Counted from the stretch's first letter, positions 38,693-47,168 are shown. The stretch is DNA of 64,000 nucleotides from Stutzerimonas balearica DSM 6083 (GCF_000818015.1 NZ_CP007511.1:1164001-1228000), one strand, 5' to 3'. The notes: generated from the sequence alone by a model not told the origin. Numbers and translations: made by a program.

Positions 38693-39621
38693 CAGCTGCG
38701 CTCCGCGGTCATGGGGTGGGTGGCGTGCCAGTGGCGTGCGATGTCGACGCGGCGGGCGAACCAGACCTTTTCATGACCCTTCACGTAGTCGATGAAACGG
38801 GCCAGCGCGGCCATGCGCGCCGGGCGGCCGAGCAGCCGGCAGTGCATGCCGATCGAGAGCATCTTCGGCGCGCCTTCGCAGCCCTCGGCGTAGAGCACGT
38901 CGAAGGCGTCCTTCAGGTAGCTGTAGAAATCGTCGCCGGTGTTGAAGCCCTGCACCTGGGTGAAGCGCATGTCGTTGGTGTCCAGCGTGTAGGGGATCAC
39001 CAGGTGCGGCTTGACCGGCGCCGAGTCCGGGTCCCAGTAGGGCAGGTCGTCGTCATAGGTGTCGGAGTCGTAGAGGAAGCCGCCTTCCTCGCGCACCAGA
39101 CGCCGGGTGTTGGGGCTGGTGCGGCCGGTGTACCAGCCCAGCGGGCGCTCGCCGGTCAGCTCGGTGAGGATGCGGATGGCCTCGAGCATGTGCTCGCGCT
39201 CCTGGGCTTCGTCCATGTACTGGTAGTCGATCCAGCGATAACCGTGGCTGCAGATCTCGTGGCCGTCGGCAACCATCGCCTTGATGACCTCGGGGTGGCG
39301 CTGCGCGGCCATGGCCACGGCGAAGATCGTCAGCGGAATCTCGTGCTGCTTGAACAGCTTGAGCAGACGCCAGACGCCGGCGCGGCTGCCGTATTCGTAG
39401 AGCGATTCCATGCTCATGTGGCGCACGCCCTGCAGCGGTTGCGCGGAGACCATCTCCGACAGGAAGGCCTCGGATTCCTTGTCCCCGTGCAGCACACAGC
39501 GCTCGCCGCCTTCCTCGTAGTTGAGCACGAAGGACAGGGCGATACGGGCCTCGCCCGGCCACTGCGGGTGGGGCGGGTTGCTGGCGTAACCGATAAGGTC
39601 GCGTGGGTAGTCGGCGCTCAC
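38692..39621 (-). CDS. puuE: Allantoinase PuuE (polysaccharide deacetylase fold)
   Basis: The 309-residue protein is the metal-independent allantoinase PuuE, opening allantoin to allantoate. Typical motifs are RDLIGYASNPPHPQWPGEAR, LNYEEGGERCVLHGD, EICSHGYRWIDYQ and GWYTGRTSPNTRRL. The GTG start at 39621 has AGGAA eight bases upstream; an in-frame ATG at 39717 would lie upstream of the promoter described at 39672-39700 and is rejected. It heads the urate-to-glyoxylate operon and is divergent from hiuH. Confidence 0.95.
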   Translation of the reverse strand: MSADYPRDLIGYASNPPHPQWPGEARIALSFVLNYEEGGERCVLHGDKESEAFLSEMVSAQPLQGVRHMSMESLYEYGSRAGVWRLLKLFKQHEIPLTIFAVAMAAQRHPEVIKAMVADGHEICSHGYRWIDYQYMDEAQEREHMLEAIRILTELTGERPLGWYTGRTSPNTRRLVREEGGFLYDSDTYDDDLPYWDPDSAPVKPHLVIPYTLDTNDMRFTQVQGFNTGDDFYSYLKDAFDVLYAEGCEGAPKMLSIGMHCRLLGRPARMAALARFIDYVKGHEKVWFARRVDIARHWHATHPMTAERS

Positions 39622-39670
39622 GGCAGGGTTCCTATGTGGCGGGTCGCTTGGGTGCGACCGGATGGCTTGA

Positions 39671-39700
39671 TTGTATACAAAATGAAATGCGCTCTGTAAA
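39671..39700 (-). promoter_or_regulatory. puuE promoter with GntR-box over the -10
   Basis: Minus-strand TTTACA (39700-39695) and TATACA (39677-39672) are 17 bp apart. The perfect palindrome TTGTATACAA (39671-39680) covers the -10 box, so a bound repressor would block polymerase. The GTG start is about 50 bp downstream. Confidence 0.75.
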
Positions 39701-39828
39701 CCACTAAAGGGCTTCATTTCGTCTTTTAGCTACCGGCCCTGCCTCGCCTGCTTTTCCATCAAGCCCGTAAGGCGGGTGGTGTTCGCCTTGTAGTGAAGCA
39801 GGAAGCACGGCAGGCGTGGAAGTAATTT

Positions 39829-39885
39829 ATGTATACAAAAATATCGATTATTGTCTTGAGTATGGTCGGGCGCTTTGGCTATGCT
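39829..39885 (+). promoter_or_regulatory. hiuH promoter with GntR-box-like site
   Basis: ATGTATACAA (39829-39838, one mismatch from TTGTATACAA) lies 18 bp upstream of TTGAGT (39856-39861), which is 18 bp from TATGCT (39880-39885). The hiuH GTG is 30 bp further on. Confidence 0.6.
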
Positions 39886-39914
39886 CGGGCTATTACAAAC
39901 AAGCGGAGGTGCCC

Positions 39915-40268
39915 GTGGGACGTCTGACCACTCACGTACTCGATGCTGCTCACGGCTGTCCGGGCAGTGGTATCAAGGTGACGCTGTTTCGCGTCGAAGA
40001 TCAGCAGCTGACTGCCGTGGCGACGCGCGAGACCAACGCCGACGGCCGCTGCGACCAACCGCTGCTCGAGGGCGATGACTACCGCTCGGGCGTCTACCAG
40101 CTGCATTTCCAGGCGGGGGACTACTACCGCCGTCGCGGTGTGACACTCGGCGAGCCGGCGTTTCTCGATGAAGTGGTGCTCAGGTTCGGTATCGATGCCG
40201 GGCAGGATCATTACCATGTGCCGTTGCTGATTTCCCCCTATAGCTACTCGACCTATCGGGGCAGCTGA
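39915..40268 (+). CDS. uraH: 5-hydroxyisourate hydrolase (cytosolic)
   Basis: The 117-residue transthyretin-like enzyme has all signatures: GRLTTHVLDAAHGCPG with the active-site H7, the central arginine in RSGVYQLHF, DHYHVPLLISPYSY and the C-terminal YRGS. It hydrolyses 5-hydroxyisourate, the PuuD product, to OHCU for UraD. The GTG start has GGAGG five bases upstream; the open frame continues upstream through the promoter. It is divergent from puuE and has no signal peptide, unlike the homologue at 20509-20919. A terminator follows. Confidence 0.95.
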   Translation: MGRLTTHVLDAAHGCPGSGIKVTLFRVEDQQLTAVATRETNADGRCDQPLLEGDDYRSGVYQLHFQAGDYYRRRGVTLGEPAFLDEVVLRFGIDAGQDHYHVPLLISPYSYSTYRGS

Positions 40269-40305
40269 CCGGTTCCCTTCAGTGCAGACTCTCTGGAGTC
40301 CCTTT

Positions 40306-40328
40306 ACCCGCCTTATGGCGGGTTTTTT
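40306..40328 (+). terminator. Rho-independent terminator after hiuH
   Basis: ACCCGCC TTAT GGCGGGT followed by TTTTT is a perfect 7-bp stem with a T run, 37 bases after the stop codon. Confidence 0.92.
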
Positions 40329-40365
40329 ATGGGGAGTAATGTCGCCGGGAAAAACCAGGGGATGG

Positions 40366-41100
40366 AAAGCCGCGCAGCGTTTGGCTCCTGGGGCGGCGCG
40401 CACGCTTGTGTCTGGCAAGGCGCTTTCCTCGTCTCGGGCTACAGGTTGCGCCTCGCACGGCGCCTCACTTTTCTTTGCACGCGGATCGCCGCCCGGCGCA
40501 AAGAAAAGTAAGCAAAAGAAAGCGCGCCCCTTCATCCGGGTCCGGGAGCTACGCTCCCGGACTTCCCTCCTTCCGCCAGCACTCCGAGGACCGGCGTAAA
40601 GGGCCATCCCTGGCCCTTTATCGCGGGGACGCCTAGTTCTCTCGCGGCATCCATGCCGCTCGCTCCCCTGCGTGCTGGCCCCACTCGGCCGTCTGTAAGG
40701 GGAAGAGTGGTGTCGCCTGCTGGGCCGTGCATGAAAAAGCAAAGCGAAGCCAGCCGCTGCTCTTTCAGGCGACTCGGATCGGAACCCCCTTCAGGAGGCC
40801 GAACGCAGGCGTTGCGCAGGGGGACGCGAGGCATGGACGCCGAGCGAGTCACGAAGGGGCAGGGATGCCCCTTCGTGACGTGCCCCCGGAGCGGTGCCGG
40901 AGTGAGGGAAGTCTGGGCGCGCAGCGACCAGACCCGGATGTCGGGGTCGCCTTCTCTTTGGTTACTTTCTCTTGGCCAGACAAGAGAAAGTGACGCGCCG
41001 TGCAAGGCGCAACCTGTAGCTCGGGCCGAGGAAAGCGCCGTGCCGGACACAAACCTACACGTCACCGGTGGTGGAAAACGCTATGCAATTTTCCACCCTG
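40366..41100. repeat. Long structured intergenic repeat with 49-bp inverted ends
   Basis: No gene is supported between 40329 and 41123. Bases 40420-40468 (GCGCTTTCCTCG...GCGCCTCAC) recur inverted at 40990-41038 with 44 of 49 matches, framing a 619-bp element. Inside are hairpins, including CACGAAGGGGCA GGGA TGCCCCTTCGTG near 40850-40878. The interior matches the repeats at 55.7-56.7 kb. A REP-like hairpin GTGGAAAACGCTATGC..TTTTCCACC (about 41070-41098) follows. Confidence 0.8.
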
Positions 41101-41123
41101 CGGATCTCTTCGGCACCCGCCCC

Positions 41124-41750
41124 TCAGCGGCTGATCAATGAAGCCGCCCCCGCGCCGCCAAACAGCGCCGCGCTGGTGCGGTTGAACCACACGTGCCCGC
41201 GGCCGGTGCGCAGATAGCGCGCCGCCCCTTGCGCGCCCAGGCCATAGGCCAGCTTGCAGCAGAGGTCGAGCACCGCCCAGGTCAGGATCATCACCAGCAG
41301 CTGCGGCAGCAACGGCTGCCCGGCGCTGAGAAACTGCGGCAGGAAGGCGGCGAAGAAGAGGATGTCCTTCGGGTTGCTGCCGCCGAGAATGAACGCGCGG
41401 CCGAACAGCCGGCTGAAACGCGGAGCGAGGGCCGGGGGTTCGATTTCCCGCGCGGCCGGCGCCTGGCGGGCCTCCTGCCAGCTCTGCCAGGCCAGGTAGA
41501 ACAGGTACAGCGCACCGATCAGCTTGAGTGTGCTGAACAGCCTTTCCGAGGCCATCAGGATGGCGCCAAGGCCCAGCGCCGAGGCGCTGAGCAGGAGGAT
41601 CGAGGCCGTGACCCCGCCGAGGAACGCCGGCCATGAGCGGCGCACCCCGTAGTTCAGGCTGTTGCTGATCATCAACAGCGACAGCGGGCCGGGGATCAGG
41701 ATCACCACCAGCGCCGCACTCGCATACAACAACCAGGTTTCCAGACTCAT
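41124..41750 (-). CDS. LysE/RhtB-family exporter
   Basis: The 208-residue protein has six predicted membrane helices and the RhtB/LysE pattern: MSLETWLLYASAALVVILIPGPLSLLMI near the start and GGSNPKDILFFAAFLPQF in the middle. It probably exports amino acids or a related small metabolite; the substrate cannot be told. ATG at 41750 follows AGGAGGGTGTG. It is 64 bp after the NCS2 permease gene on the same strand, but a terminator lies between. Confidence 0.88.
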   Translation of the reverse strand: MSLETWLLYASAALVVILIPGPLSLLMISNSLNYGVRRSWPAFLGGVTASILLLSASALGLGAILMASERLFSTLKLIGALYLFYLAWQSWQEARQAPAAREIEPPALAPRFSRLFGRAFILGGSNPKDILFFAAFLPQFLSAGQPLLPQLLVMILTWAVLDLCCKLAYGLGAQGAARYLRTGRGHVWFNRTSAALFGGAGAASLISR

Positions 41751-41768
41751 CACACCCTCCTGACAAAT

Positions 41769-41797
41769 GAAAAAGCCCCGCCGCAATGCGACGGGGC
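41769..41797 (-). terminator. Rho-independent terminator after the NCS2 permease
   Basis: GCCCCG and CGGGGC pair around an 11-base inner segment (itself able to pair CCGC/GCGA loosely), followed on the minus strand by five Ts. It starts 18 bases after the permease stop. Confidence 0.8.
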
Positions 41798-41814
41798 GGC
41801 GATGCGCGCCTCGT

Positions 41815-43161
41815 TCAGAGGAACGCGAATTTGGCGATGAACACCACGCACAGCACGTACAGGCTCAGCGATACCTTGTCGCGCTGCCCGGTCAGCAGCT
41901 TCAGCGTGGCATAGGTGAGAAAGCCCAGGGCGATGCCGTTGGCGATGGAGAAGGTCAGCGGCATCATCACCACGGTGACGATCGCCGGGATGGTATCGGT
42001 ATGGTCCTTCCAGTCGATGTGGGCCATGCCGCTCATCATCAGCATGGCGACGTAGATCAGCGCGCCGGCGGTGGCGTACGCGGGGATCATGCCGGCCAGC
42101 GGGGCGAAGAACATCGCGGCGAGGAACAGCGCGCCGACGGTGATCGCGGTCAACCCGGTGCGGCCGCCGGCGGCGACGCCCGAGGCGCTTTCCACATAGC
42201 TGGTCACTGGCGGGCAACCGACGAAGGCGCCGACCACGCTGGAGGTGCTGTCGGCCTTCAGTGCCCGCGAGAGGTTCTGGATCCGGCCGTCCTCGTCTAC
42301 CAGGTTGGCCCGGTGGGCGACGCCCATCAGAGTGCCGGCGGTGTCGAACATGTTCACGAAGAGGAAGGCCAGGATCACGCTGATCATCGCCACGTCGAAG
42401 GCTCCGGCGATGTCCATGGCCAGCCAGGTCGGCGCCAGGCTCGGCGGCATCGACACCAGCCCGTTGTATTCGACCAGCCCCAGCGCCCAGCCGATGCCGG
42501 TGACGACCAGCATGGCCAGCAGGATCGCGCCGAACACGTTGCGGTGGCTGAGCACGGCGATCAGCAGGAAACAGATGCCGGCGAGCAGCGCAGAAGGTTC
42601 ACCGAAGGAGCCGAGCGTCAACAGGGTCGCCGGGCTGTCGACGACGATGCCGGCGGTCTTCAGGCCGATCAGCCCGAGAAACAGGCCGACCCCGGCGCCC
42701 ATGGCGAAGCGCAGGCTCATCGGGATGCTGTTGAGCAGCCATTCGCGGATCCGCGACAGGCTCATGAAGACGAACAGCACGCCGGAGATGAACACCGCAC
42801 CCAGCGCGATCTGCCAGCTGTAGCCCATCTCGCCGACTACGGTGTAAGTGAAGAAGGCATTCAGGCCCATGCCCGGCGCCAGCCCGACCGGCCAGTTGGC
42901 ATACAGCCCCATGAGAAAGCAGCCCAGCGCCGCGCCGATGCAGGTGGCGACAAAGGCGGCGCCATGATCGACGCCGGCATCGGCCATGATGTTCGGGTTG
43001 ACGAAGATGATGTAGGCCATGGTGACGAAGGTCGTCAGGCCGGCGAGCAGTTCGGTACGCACGCTGGTGCCGTGTTCGCTGAGCTTGAACAGGCGATCGA
43101 GCAGGCGCGGGGACGAGTGCGGCAGGGCAGCGCTCTGGTGCTGCGACTTGGTGCTTTGCAT
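41815..43161 (-). CDS. NCS2 purine permease, AzgA/AdeP-GhxP type
   Basis: The 448-residue protein has 12-14 membrane helices and the AzgA-branch motifs: TELLAGLTTFVTMAYIIFVNP, GLAPGMGLNAFFTYTVVG, the substrate-site LFVNMFDTAGTLMGVAHRA and the conserved PVTSYVESASGVAAGGRTGLT. Members import adenine, hypoxanthine or guanine with protons. It is divergent from the GntR gene, with a perfect TTGTATACAA 129 bp upstream of its start. Guanine or hypoxanthine uptake for guaD/xdh would fit; exact substrate unknown. Confidence 0.93.
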   Translation of the reverse strand: MQSTKSQHQSAALPHSSPRLLDRLFKLSEHGTSVRTELLAGLTTFVTMAYIIFVNPNIMADAGVDHGAAFVATCIGAALGCFLMGLYANWPVGLAPGMGLNAFFTYTVVGEMGYSWQIALGAVFISGVLFVFMSLSRIREWLLNSIPMSLRFAMGAGVGLFLGLIGLKTAGIVVDSPATLLTLGSFGEPSALLAGICFLLIAVLSHRNVFGAILLAMLVVTGIGWALGLVEYNGLVSMPPSLAPTWLAMDIAGAFDVAMISVILAFLFVNMFDTAGTLMGVAHRANLVDEDGRIQNLSRALKADSTSSVVGAFVGCPPVTSYVESASGVAAGGRTGLTAITVGALFLAAMFFAPLAGMIPAYATAGALIYVAMLMMSGMAHIDWKDHTDTIPAIVTVVMMPLTFSIANGIALGFLTYATLKLLTGQRDKVSLSLYVLCVVFIAKFAFL

Positions 43162-43289
43162 GGGTGTTCCTCATCGTTCTTGTTGTCGATCACCCGGAGC
43201 GGTGCTCCCGAGGGCTGGGTGACGTGCGCGCCCTTCGCTTCCTGGTTAGTTGACCAAGAGGTCAGAAAAGGCTCTCGGCGATTATGGAG

Positions 43290-43299
43290 TTGTATACAA
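43290..43299. promoter_or_regulatory. GntR-box palindrome between permease and gntR
   Basis: TTGTATACAA, a perfect 10-bp palindrome identical to the one on the puuE promoter. The divergent gap 43162-43501 holds no gene; it carries this site and a second one at 43390. Confidence 0.7.
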
Positions 43300-43389
43300 A
43301 AAATGCAAACAGATATCGGGCCATTGATCCTTTCGTTTGGCGTGAATAGCGCCATTCAAGGGCTGTGGAGGGTGAATGTGCATACGCGG

Positions 43390-43399
43390 TTGTGCACAA
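43390..43399. promoter_or_regulatory. Second GntR-box-like palindrome before gntR
   Basis: TTGTGCACAA, a perfect palindrome of the TTGTNNACAA type, exactly 100 bp from the first. It lies about 100 bp upstream of the gntR start and suggests autoregulation. Confidence 0.55.
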
Positions 43400-43501
43400 C
43401 AAAACAGAGGGTTGCGACAAAATTTCGCTTCGATCGGCTGCCGGTTCGTTCGCAGACACAGTAAAGTGATGACCTCTCGACCCCTCGGATGCGAGCCCTC
43501 G

Positions 43502-44245
43502 ATGAATGACCAGCTGCAGCCCCTGAAAAAGCCGACGCGCGCCACGAAGCGAACCGGGACGCAGGACGACATCGTCTACGCCCATATCTTCGATGCCATT
43601 CTCGAGCAGCGCCTGGCGCCGGGGACCAAGCTCAGCGAGGAGGCGCTCGGCGAGATCTTCGGCGTCAGCCGCACCATCATCCGGCGCGCCCTGTCGCGCC
43701 TGGCCCATGAGGGCGTGGTGTTGCTGCGGCCCAATCGCGGCGCGGTGGTCGCCAGCCCGAGTGTGGACGAGGCGCGGCAGATTTTCTTTGCTCGCCGCCT
43801 GGTGGAAAAGGCCATCACCGAGCTCGCCGTGCAGCATGCCACCACCGAGCAACTGGCCGAGCTGCGGCAGATGGTCGAGGACGAACGTGATTGCTTCGAT
43901 CGTGGTGATCGTGGCGCTGGTATCCGTCTGTCCGGCGAGTTCCACCTCAAGCTGGCCGAGGCGGCGAAGAACGCGCCGCTGGTGAGCTTCCAGCGCAGCC
44001 TGGTCTCACAGACCTCGCTGATCATCGCCCAGTACGAAGGCGGCAGTCGCTCGCACTGCTCCTACGACGAGCACAACGAGCTGATCGATGCCATCGCTGC
44101 GCGCGACAGCGACAAGGCGGTGCGCCTGATGATGCACCACATGGACCACATCGACAGCAAGCTCAACCTCGAGGAAGAGGGCGCTTCGGGCGACCTGCAC
44201 GCGGTGTTCTCCCACATCGTCGCGAAGAAAAAGACCCGCGCGTAG
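43502..44245 (+). CDS. GntR-family (FCD) regulator, probable purine pathway repressor
   Basis: The 247-residue protein has a GntR winged helix (about 20-85, LAPGTKLSEEALGEIFGVSRTIIRRALSRLAHEGVV) and an FCD ligand domain (about 95-230) with metal-type histidines in EFHLKLAEAA, HNELIDAI and MMHHMDHI. It resembles regulators of purine operons such as Klebsiella HpxS. Palindromes of type TTGTNNACAA before it and before puuE, hiuH and the permease are good candidate binding sites. The start is uncertain: ATG 43502 lacks a clear site, and ATG 43469 is possible. Confidence 0.88.
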   Translation: MNDQLQPLKKPTRATKRTGTQDDIVYAHIFDAILEQRLAPGTKLSEEALGEIFGVSRTIIRRALSRLAHEGVVLLRPNRGAVVASPSVDEARQIFFARRLVEKAITELAVQHATTEQLAELRQMVEDERDCFDRGDRGAGIRLSGEFHLKLAEAAKNAPLVSFQRSLVSQTSLIIAQYEGGSRSHCSYDEHNELIDAIAARDSDKAVRLMMHHMDHIDSKLNLEEEGASGDLHAVFSHIVAKKKTRA

Positions 44246-44767
44246 GGAGGATGGCCGCAGCCATCCACGTGGTTCGGTGGTCGGTCTGGCTTCGATATCC
44301 GGTTGATGCCCCCGCGTGGAAAACGGCGTTGCGGGTTTTCCACGCTACATCCGGCGCAAATCCGCCGATGGCGCGGCATCGTAGGGTGGATGGCGGCAGC
44401 CATCCACGCGGTTCGGTGGTCGGCCAGGCTTCGATATCCGGTTGATGCCCCCGCGTGGAAAACCGCTTTGCGGGTTTTCCACCCTACATCCTGCGCAAAC
44501 CCGCCGATGGCGCGGCGTCGTAGGGTGGATGGCCGAAGCCATCCACGCGGTTCGGTGGTCGGTCTGGCTTCGATATCCGGTTGATGCCCCCGAGTGGAAA
44601 ACCGCGTTGCGGGTTTTCCACCCTACATCCGGCGCAAATCCGCCGATGGCGCGGCATCGTAGGGTGGATGGCCGCAGCCATCCACGCGGTTCGGTGGTCG
44701 GTCTGGCTTCTATATCCGGCTGATGCGTCCGCGTGGAAAACCGCGTTGCGGGTTTTCCACCCTACGT
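44242..44767. repeat. Four tandem 139-bp repeats, each with two hairpins
   Basis: Units begin at 44242, 44381, 44520 and 44659, an exact 139-bp period; the last is shortened to about 109 bp. Each has a GTAGGGTGGATGGC..GCCATCCAC hairpin, a spacer (GGTTCGGTGGTCGG..TATCCGGTTGATGC) and a GTGGAAAACCGC..GCGGGTTTTCCACCCTAC hairpin. Units differ at only a few bases. It fills the gap between the gntR and guaD stop codons. Confidence 0.95.
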
Positions 44768-44777
44768 CCGGCTCGTG

Positions 44778-46082
44778 CTAACCCTTGCGGTGCACCGATT
44801 CGCCGGCGGCGAAGGTCTCCTTCACCGCGCGGTCGTCGCCGAGGATGGTCAGGGCGAAGAGTTTTTCTTCCAGGGGCCTGGCCTGGCGCAGGCGGTAGTC
44901 GATCAGCGGCGTGGCCTGGTAGTCGAGCACCACGAAGTCGGCGTCCTTGCCGGGCTGCAGGTTGCCGATCCGATCGTCCAGATAAAGCGCGCGGGCGCCG
45001 CCCAGGGTGGCGAGATACAGGGATTTGAAGGGGTCGAGCTTCTTGCCCTGCAGCTGCATCACCTTGTATGCCTCGTTCAGCGATTGCAGCTGCGAGAAGC
45101 TGGTGCCGGCGCCGACATCGGTGCCCAGGCCGACGCGCACGCCGAAGCCCTCGACCTTTTCCAGATCGAACAGCCCGCTGCCGAGGAACAGATTGGAGGT
45201 GGGGCAGAACGCCACTGCCGAGCCGGTCTCGCCCAGACGCTGGCATTCCTCGTCGCACAGGTGCACGCCGTGGGCGAATACCGAGCGCGCGCCGATCAGG
45301 CCGTGGTGGTCGTAAACATCCAGGTAGCCCTTACGCTCGGGGAACAGCGCACGCACCCATTCGATTTCCTTGCGATTCTCGGACAGGTGAGTGTGCATGT
45401 AGAGGTTCGGGTATTCCTTGAACAGCTGGCCGGCCAGGGCGAGCTGCTCCGGGGTGCTGGTTGGCGCGAAACGCGGGGTGACGGCGTAGTGCAGGCGGCC
45501 CTTGCCATGCCAGCGCTCGATCAATTCCTTGCTGTCGGCGTAGCCGGTTTCGGCGGTGTCGGTGAGGTAGTCCGGGGCGTTGCGGTCCATCAGCACCTTG
45601 CCCGCGATCATCCGCAGGTTGCGTTTTTCGCAGGCTTCGAAGAAGGCGTCCACCGACTCCTTGTGCACGCTGCCGAATACCAGCGCCGTGGTGGTGCCGT
45701 TGCGCAGCAGTTCGTTCAGGAAGACCTCGGCGACCTCGCCCGCGTGGGCCTTGTCGGCGAAGGCGCGTTCGGTGGGAAAGGTGTAGGTGTCAAGCCAGTC
45801 GAGCAGCTGCTCGCCATAGGAGGCGATCATGCCGGTCTGCGGGTAGTGGATGTGGGTGTCGACGAAGCCGGGGGTGATCAGGGCATTCGGGTATTCGACC
45901 ACCTCGGTGCCGGCCGCCAGCGTCGGCAGCAGCTCGGCGGCGGGGCCGATCTGCGCGACCTTGCCGTCGGCGACGACCAGCAGACCGTCCTCGAAGTACT
46001 CATGGGACCGCTCGATACCCACCTCGCGCGGGTCGGCGAGGCAGTGGAGCAGGGCGGCACGGTAGGCTTTGGCTTGAGGCAT
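44778..46082 (-). CDS. guaD: Guanine deaminase
   Basis: The 434-residue amidohydrolase converts guanine to xanthine. The zinc site is visible as PGFVDTHIHYPQ, a histidine in YMHTHLSEN, FAHGVHL and the aspartate in GLGTDVGAGTSF; the guanine deaminase signature SYGEQLLDWLDTYTFPTE is present. It lies downstream of xdhC in the same direction, with a REP pair between. Length is normal for bacterial GuaD. Confidence 0.96.
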   Translation of the reverse strand: MPQAKAYRAALLHCLADPREVGIERSHEYFEDGLLVVADGKVAQIGPAAELLPTLAAGTEVVEYPNALITPGFVDTHIHYPQTGMIASYGEQLLDWLDTYTFPTERAFADKAHAGEVAEVFLNELLRNGTTTALVFGSVHKESVDAFFEACEKRNLRMIAGKVLMDRNAPDYLTDTAETGYADSKELIERWHGKGRLHYAVTPRFAPTSTPEQLALAGQLFKEYPNLYMHTHLSENRKEIEWVRALFPERKGYLDVYDHHGLIGARSVFAHGVHLCDEECQRLGETGSAVAFCPTSNLFLGSGLFDLEKVEGFGVRVGLGTDVGAGTSFSQLQSLNEAYKVMQLQGKKLDPFKSLYLATLGGARALYLDDRIGNLQPGKDADFVVLDYQATPLIDYRLRQARPLEEKLFALTILGDDRAVKETFAAGESVHRKG

Positions 46083-46151
46083 GAAGATTTCTCGAAAGAT
46101 CGTTATGTGTTGGCTGTGCGGCAGGTCGTGGTATGCGCAAAGGCTTCACCT

Positions 46152-46206
46152 GTAGGAGCCAGCTCGCTGGCGAAGGGGGCCATTCGCGAGCAAGCTCGCT
46201 CCTACA
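46152..46206. repeat. Inverted pair of GTAGGAGC REP sequences
   Basis: TGTAGGAGCCAGCTCGCTGGCGAA and, inverted, TTCGCGAGCAAGCTCGCTCCTACAG make the classic Pseudomonas REP pair, between xdhC and guaD. Either may stabilise or end the xdh message. Confidence 0.9.
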
Positions 46207-46219
46207 GCGGCGTCGCGGT

Positions 46220-47068
46220 TCAACCTGCCTGCGAACGCCGTGATGCCGGCACGAGCATGGGTACCGGCTTTTCACCGTCGTCGGCTTTCTCACCAAAGCT
46301 GGCGTTGTAGGTGGCGATCACCTCGCCGGCGATGGACACGGCGATCTCCACCGGCAGCTTGCCCTTCACCTCGGCGATGCCCATCGGGCAGCGCATGCGC
46401 TGCACGGTCTCCGGCTGGAAGCCGCGGTCCCGCAGGCGGTGTTCGAACCTGGCGCGTTTGCTCTTGGAGCCGATCAGCCCGTAGTAGGTGAAATCGTTGC
46501 GCGAAAGGATCGCGGCGGTCAGTTCCAGGTCGAGCTGATGGTTGTGGGTCATGACGATGAAGTAGCTGCCGGCGGGCATGTTATCCACTTCCTCGACCAC
46601 ATCGTCGTTGACCACCTTTTCCACGCCGCGCGGAATCTCGGCGGGGAACTCGTTATCGCGCGAATCGATCCAGCGCACCTTGCACGGCAGGCTGGCCAGC
46701 AGCGGCACCAGCGCGCGCCCGACATGCCCGGCGCCGAACACGGCGATATGCGCCTGCGGCTGGCCCATGGGCTCGAACAGCAGCACCGTGGCACCACCGC
46801 AACACTGGCCGAGGCTGGCGCCGAGGGAGAAGCGCTCGAGGCGGGTGTCGCGGCTGCGGCTTTCCAGCATTTCGCGGGCGATCTCCTGGGCCTTGTACTC
46901 CAGGTGGCCGCCACCGATGGTGTCGTACAGGCGCTCACGGCTGACCACCATCTTCGAGCCGGCATTGCGCGGCGTGGAGCCGCGCTCCTCGATGATGGTC
47001 ACCAGCACGCTGGGTTCGCCTTTTTGTTGCAGCTCGGCGAGTGCTTCGATCCAGGACAGGTTGCTCAT
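46220..47068 (-). CDS. xdhC: Xanthine dehydrogenase accessory protein XdhC
   Basis: The 282-residue protein has the XdhC/CoxI layout: N-terminal region with SVLVTIIEERGSTPRNAGSKMVV and IGGGHLEYKAQEIA, then a Rossmann domain (AVFGAGHVGRALVPLLASLPCKVRWIDSRD) and YFIVMTHNHQLDLELTAAILSR. It binds and sulfurates the molybdenum cofactor and inserts it into XdhB. It follows xdhB by 100 bp containing REP-like hairpins. Confidence 0.95.
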   Translation of the reverse strand: MSNLSWIEALAELQQKGEPSVLVTIIEERGSTPRNAGSKMVVSRERLYDTIGGGHLEYKAQEIAREMLESRSRDTRLERFSLGASLGQCCGGATVLLFEPMGQPQAHIAVFGAGHVGRALVPLLASLPCKVRWIDSRDNEFPAEIPRGVEKVVNDDVVEEVDNMPAGSYFIVMTHNHQLDLELTAAILSRNDFTYYGLIGSKSKRARFEHRLRDRGFQPETVQRMRCPMGIAEVKGKLPVEIAVSIAGEVIATYNASFGEKADDGEKPVPMLVPASRRSQAG

Positions 47069-47081
47069 GGCTTGACTCTTC

Positions 47082-47164
47082 GTAGGGCGGAAAACCGCGA
47101 AGCGTTTTCCACCGGAACATTCGTAATGCGGCCGTGGTGGACAAGCAGAGCGTTGTCCACCCTA
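47082..47164. repeat. REP-like hairpin pair between xdhB and xdhC
   Basis: GTAGGGCGGAAAACCGCGAAGCG..TTTTCCACC (47082-47113) and GGTGGACAAGC..GTTGTCCACCCTAC (47135-47164) are two hairpins of the GTAGGGTGGA family in opposite order, inside the xdh operon. Confidence 0.75.
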
Positions 47165-47168
47165 CGGG

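Noticed and set aside
44242..44767. CRISPR array
   Set aside because: Units of 139 bp are repeated whole, including the spacers, and contain REP-like hairpins; there are no unique spacers of 30-40 bp and no cas genes.
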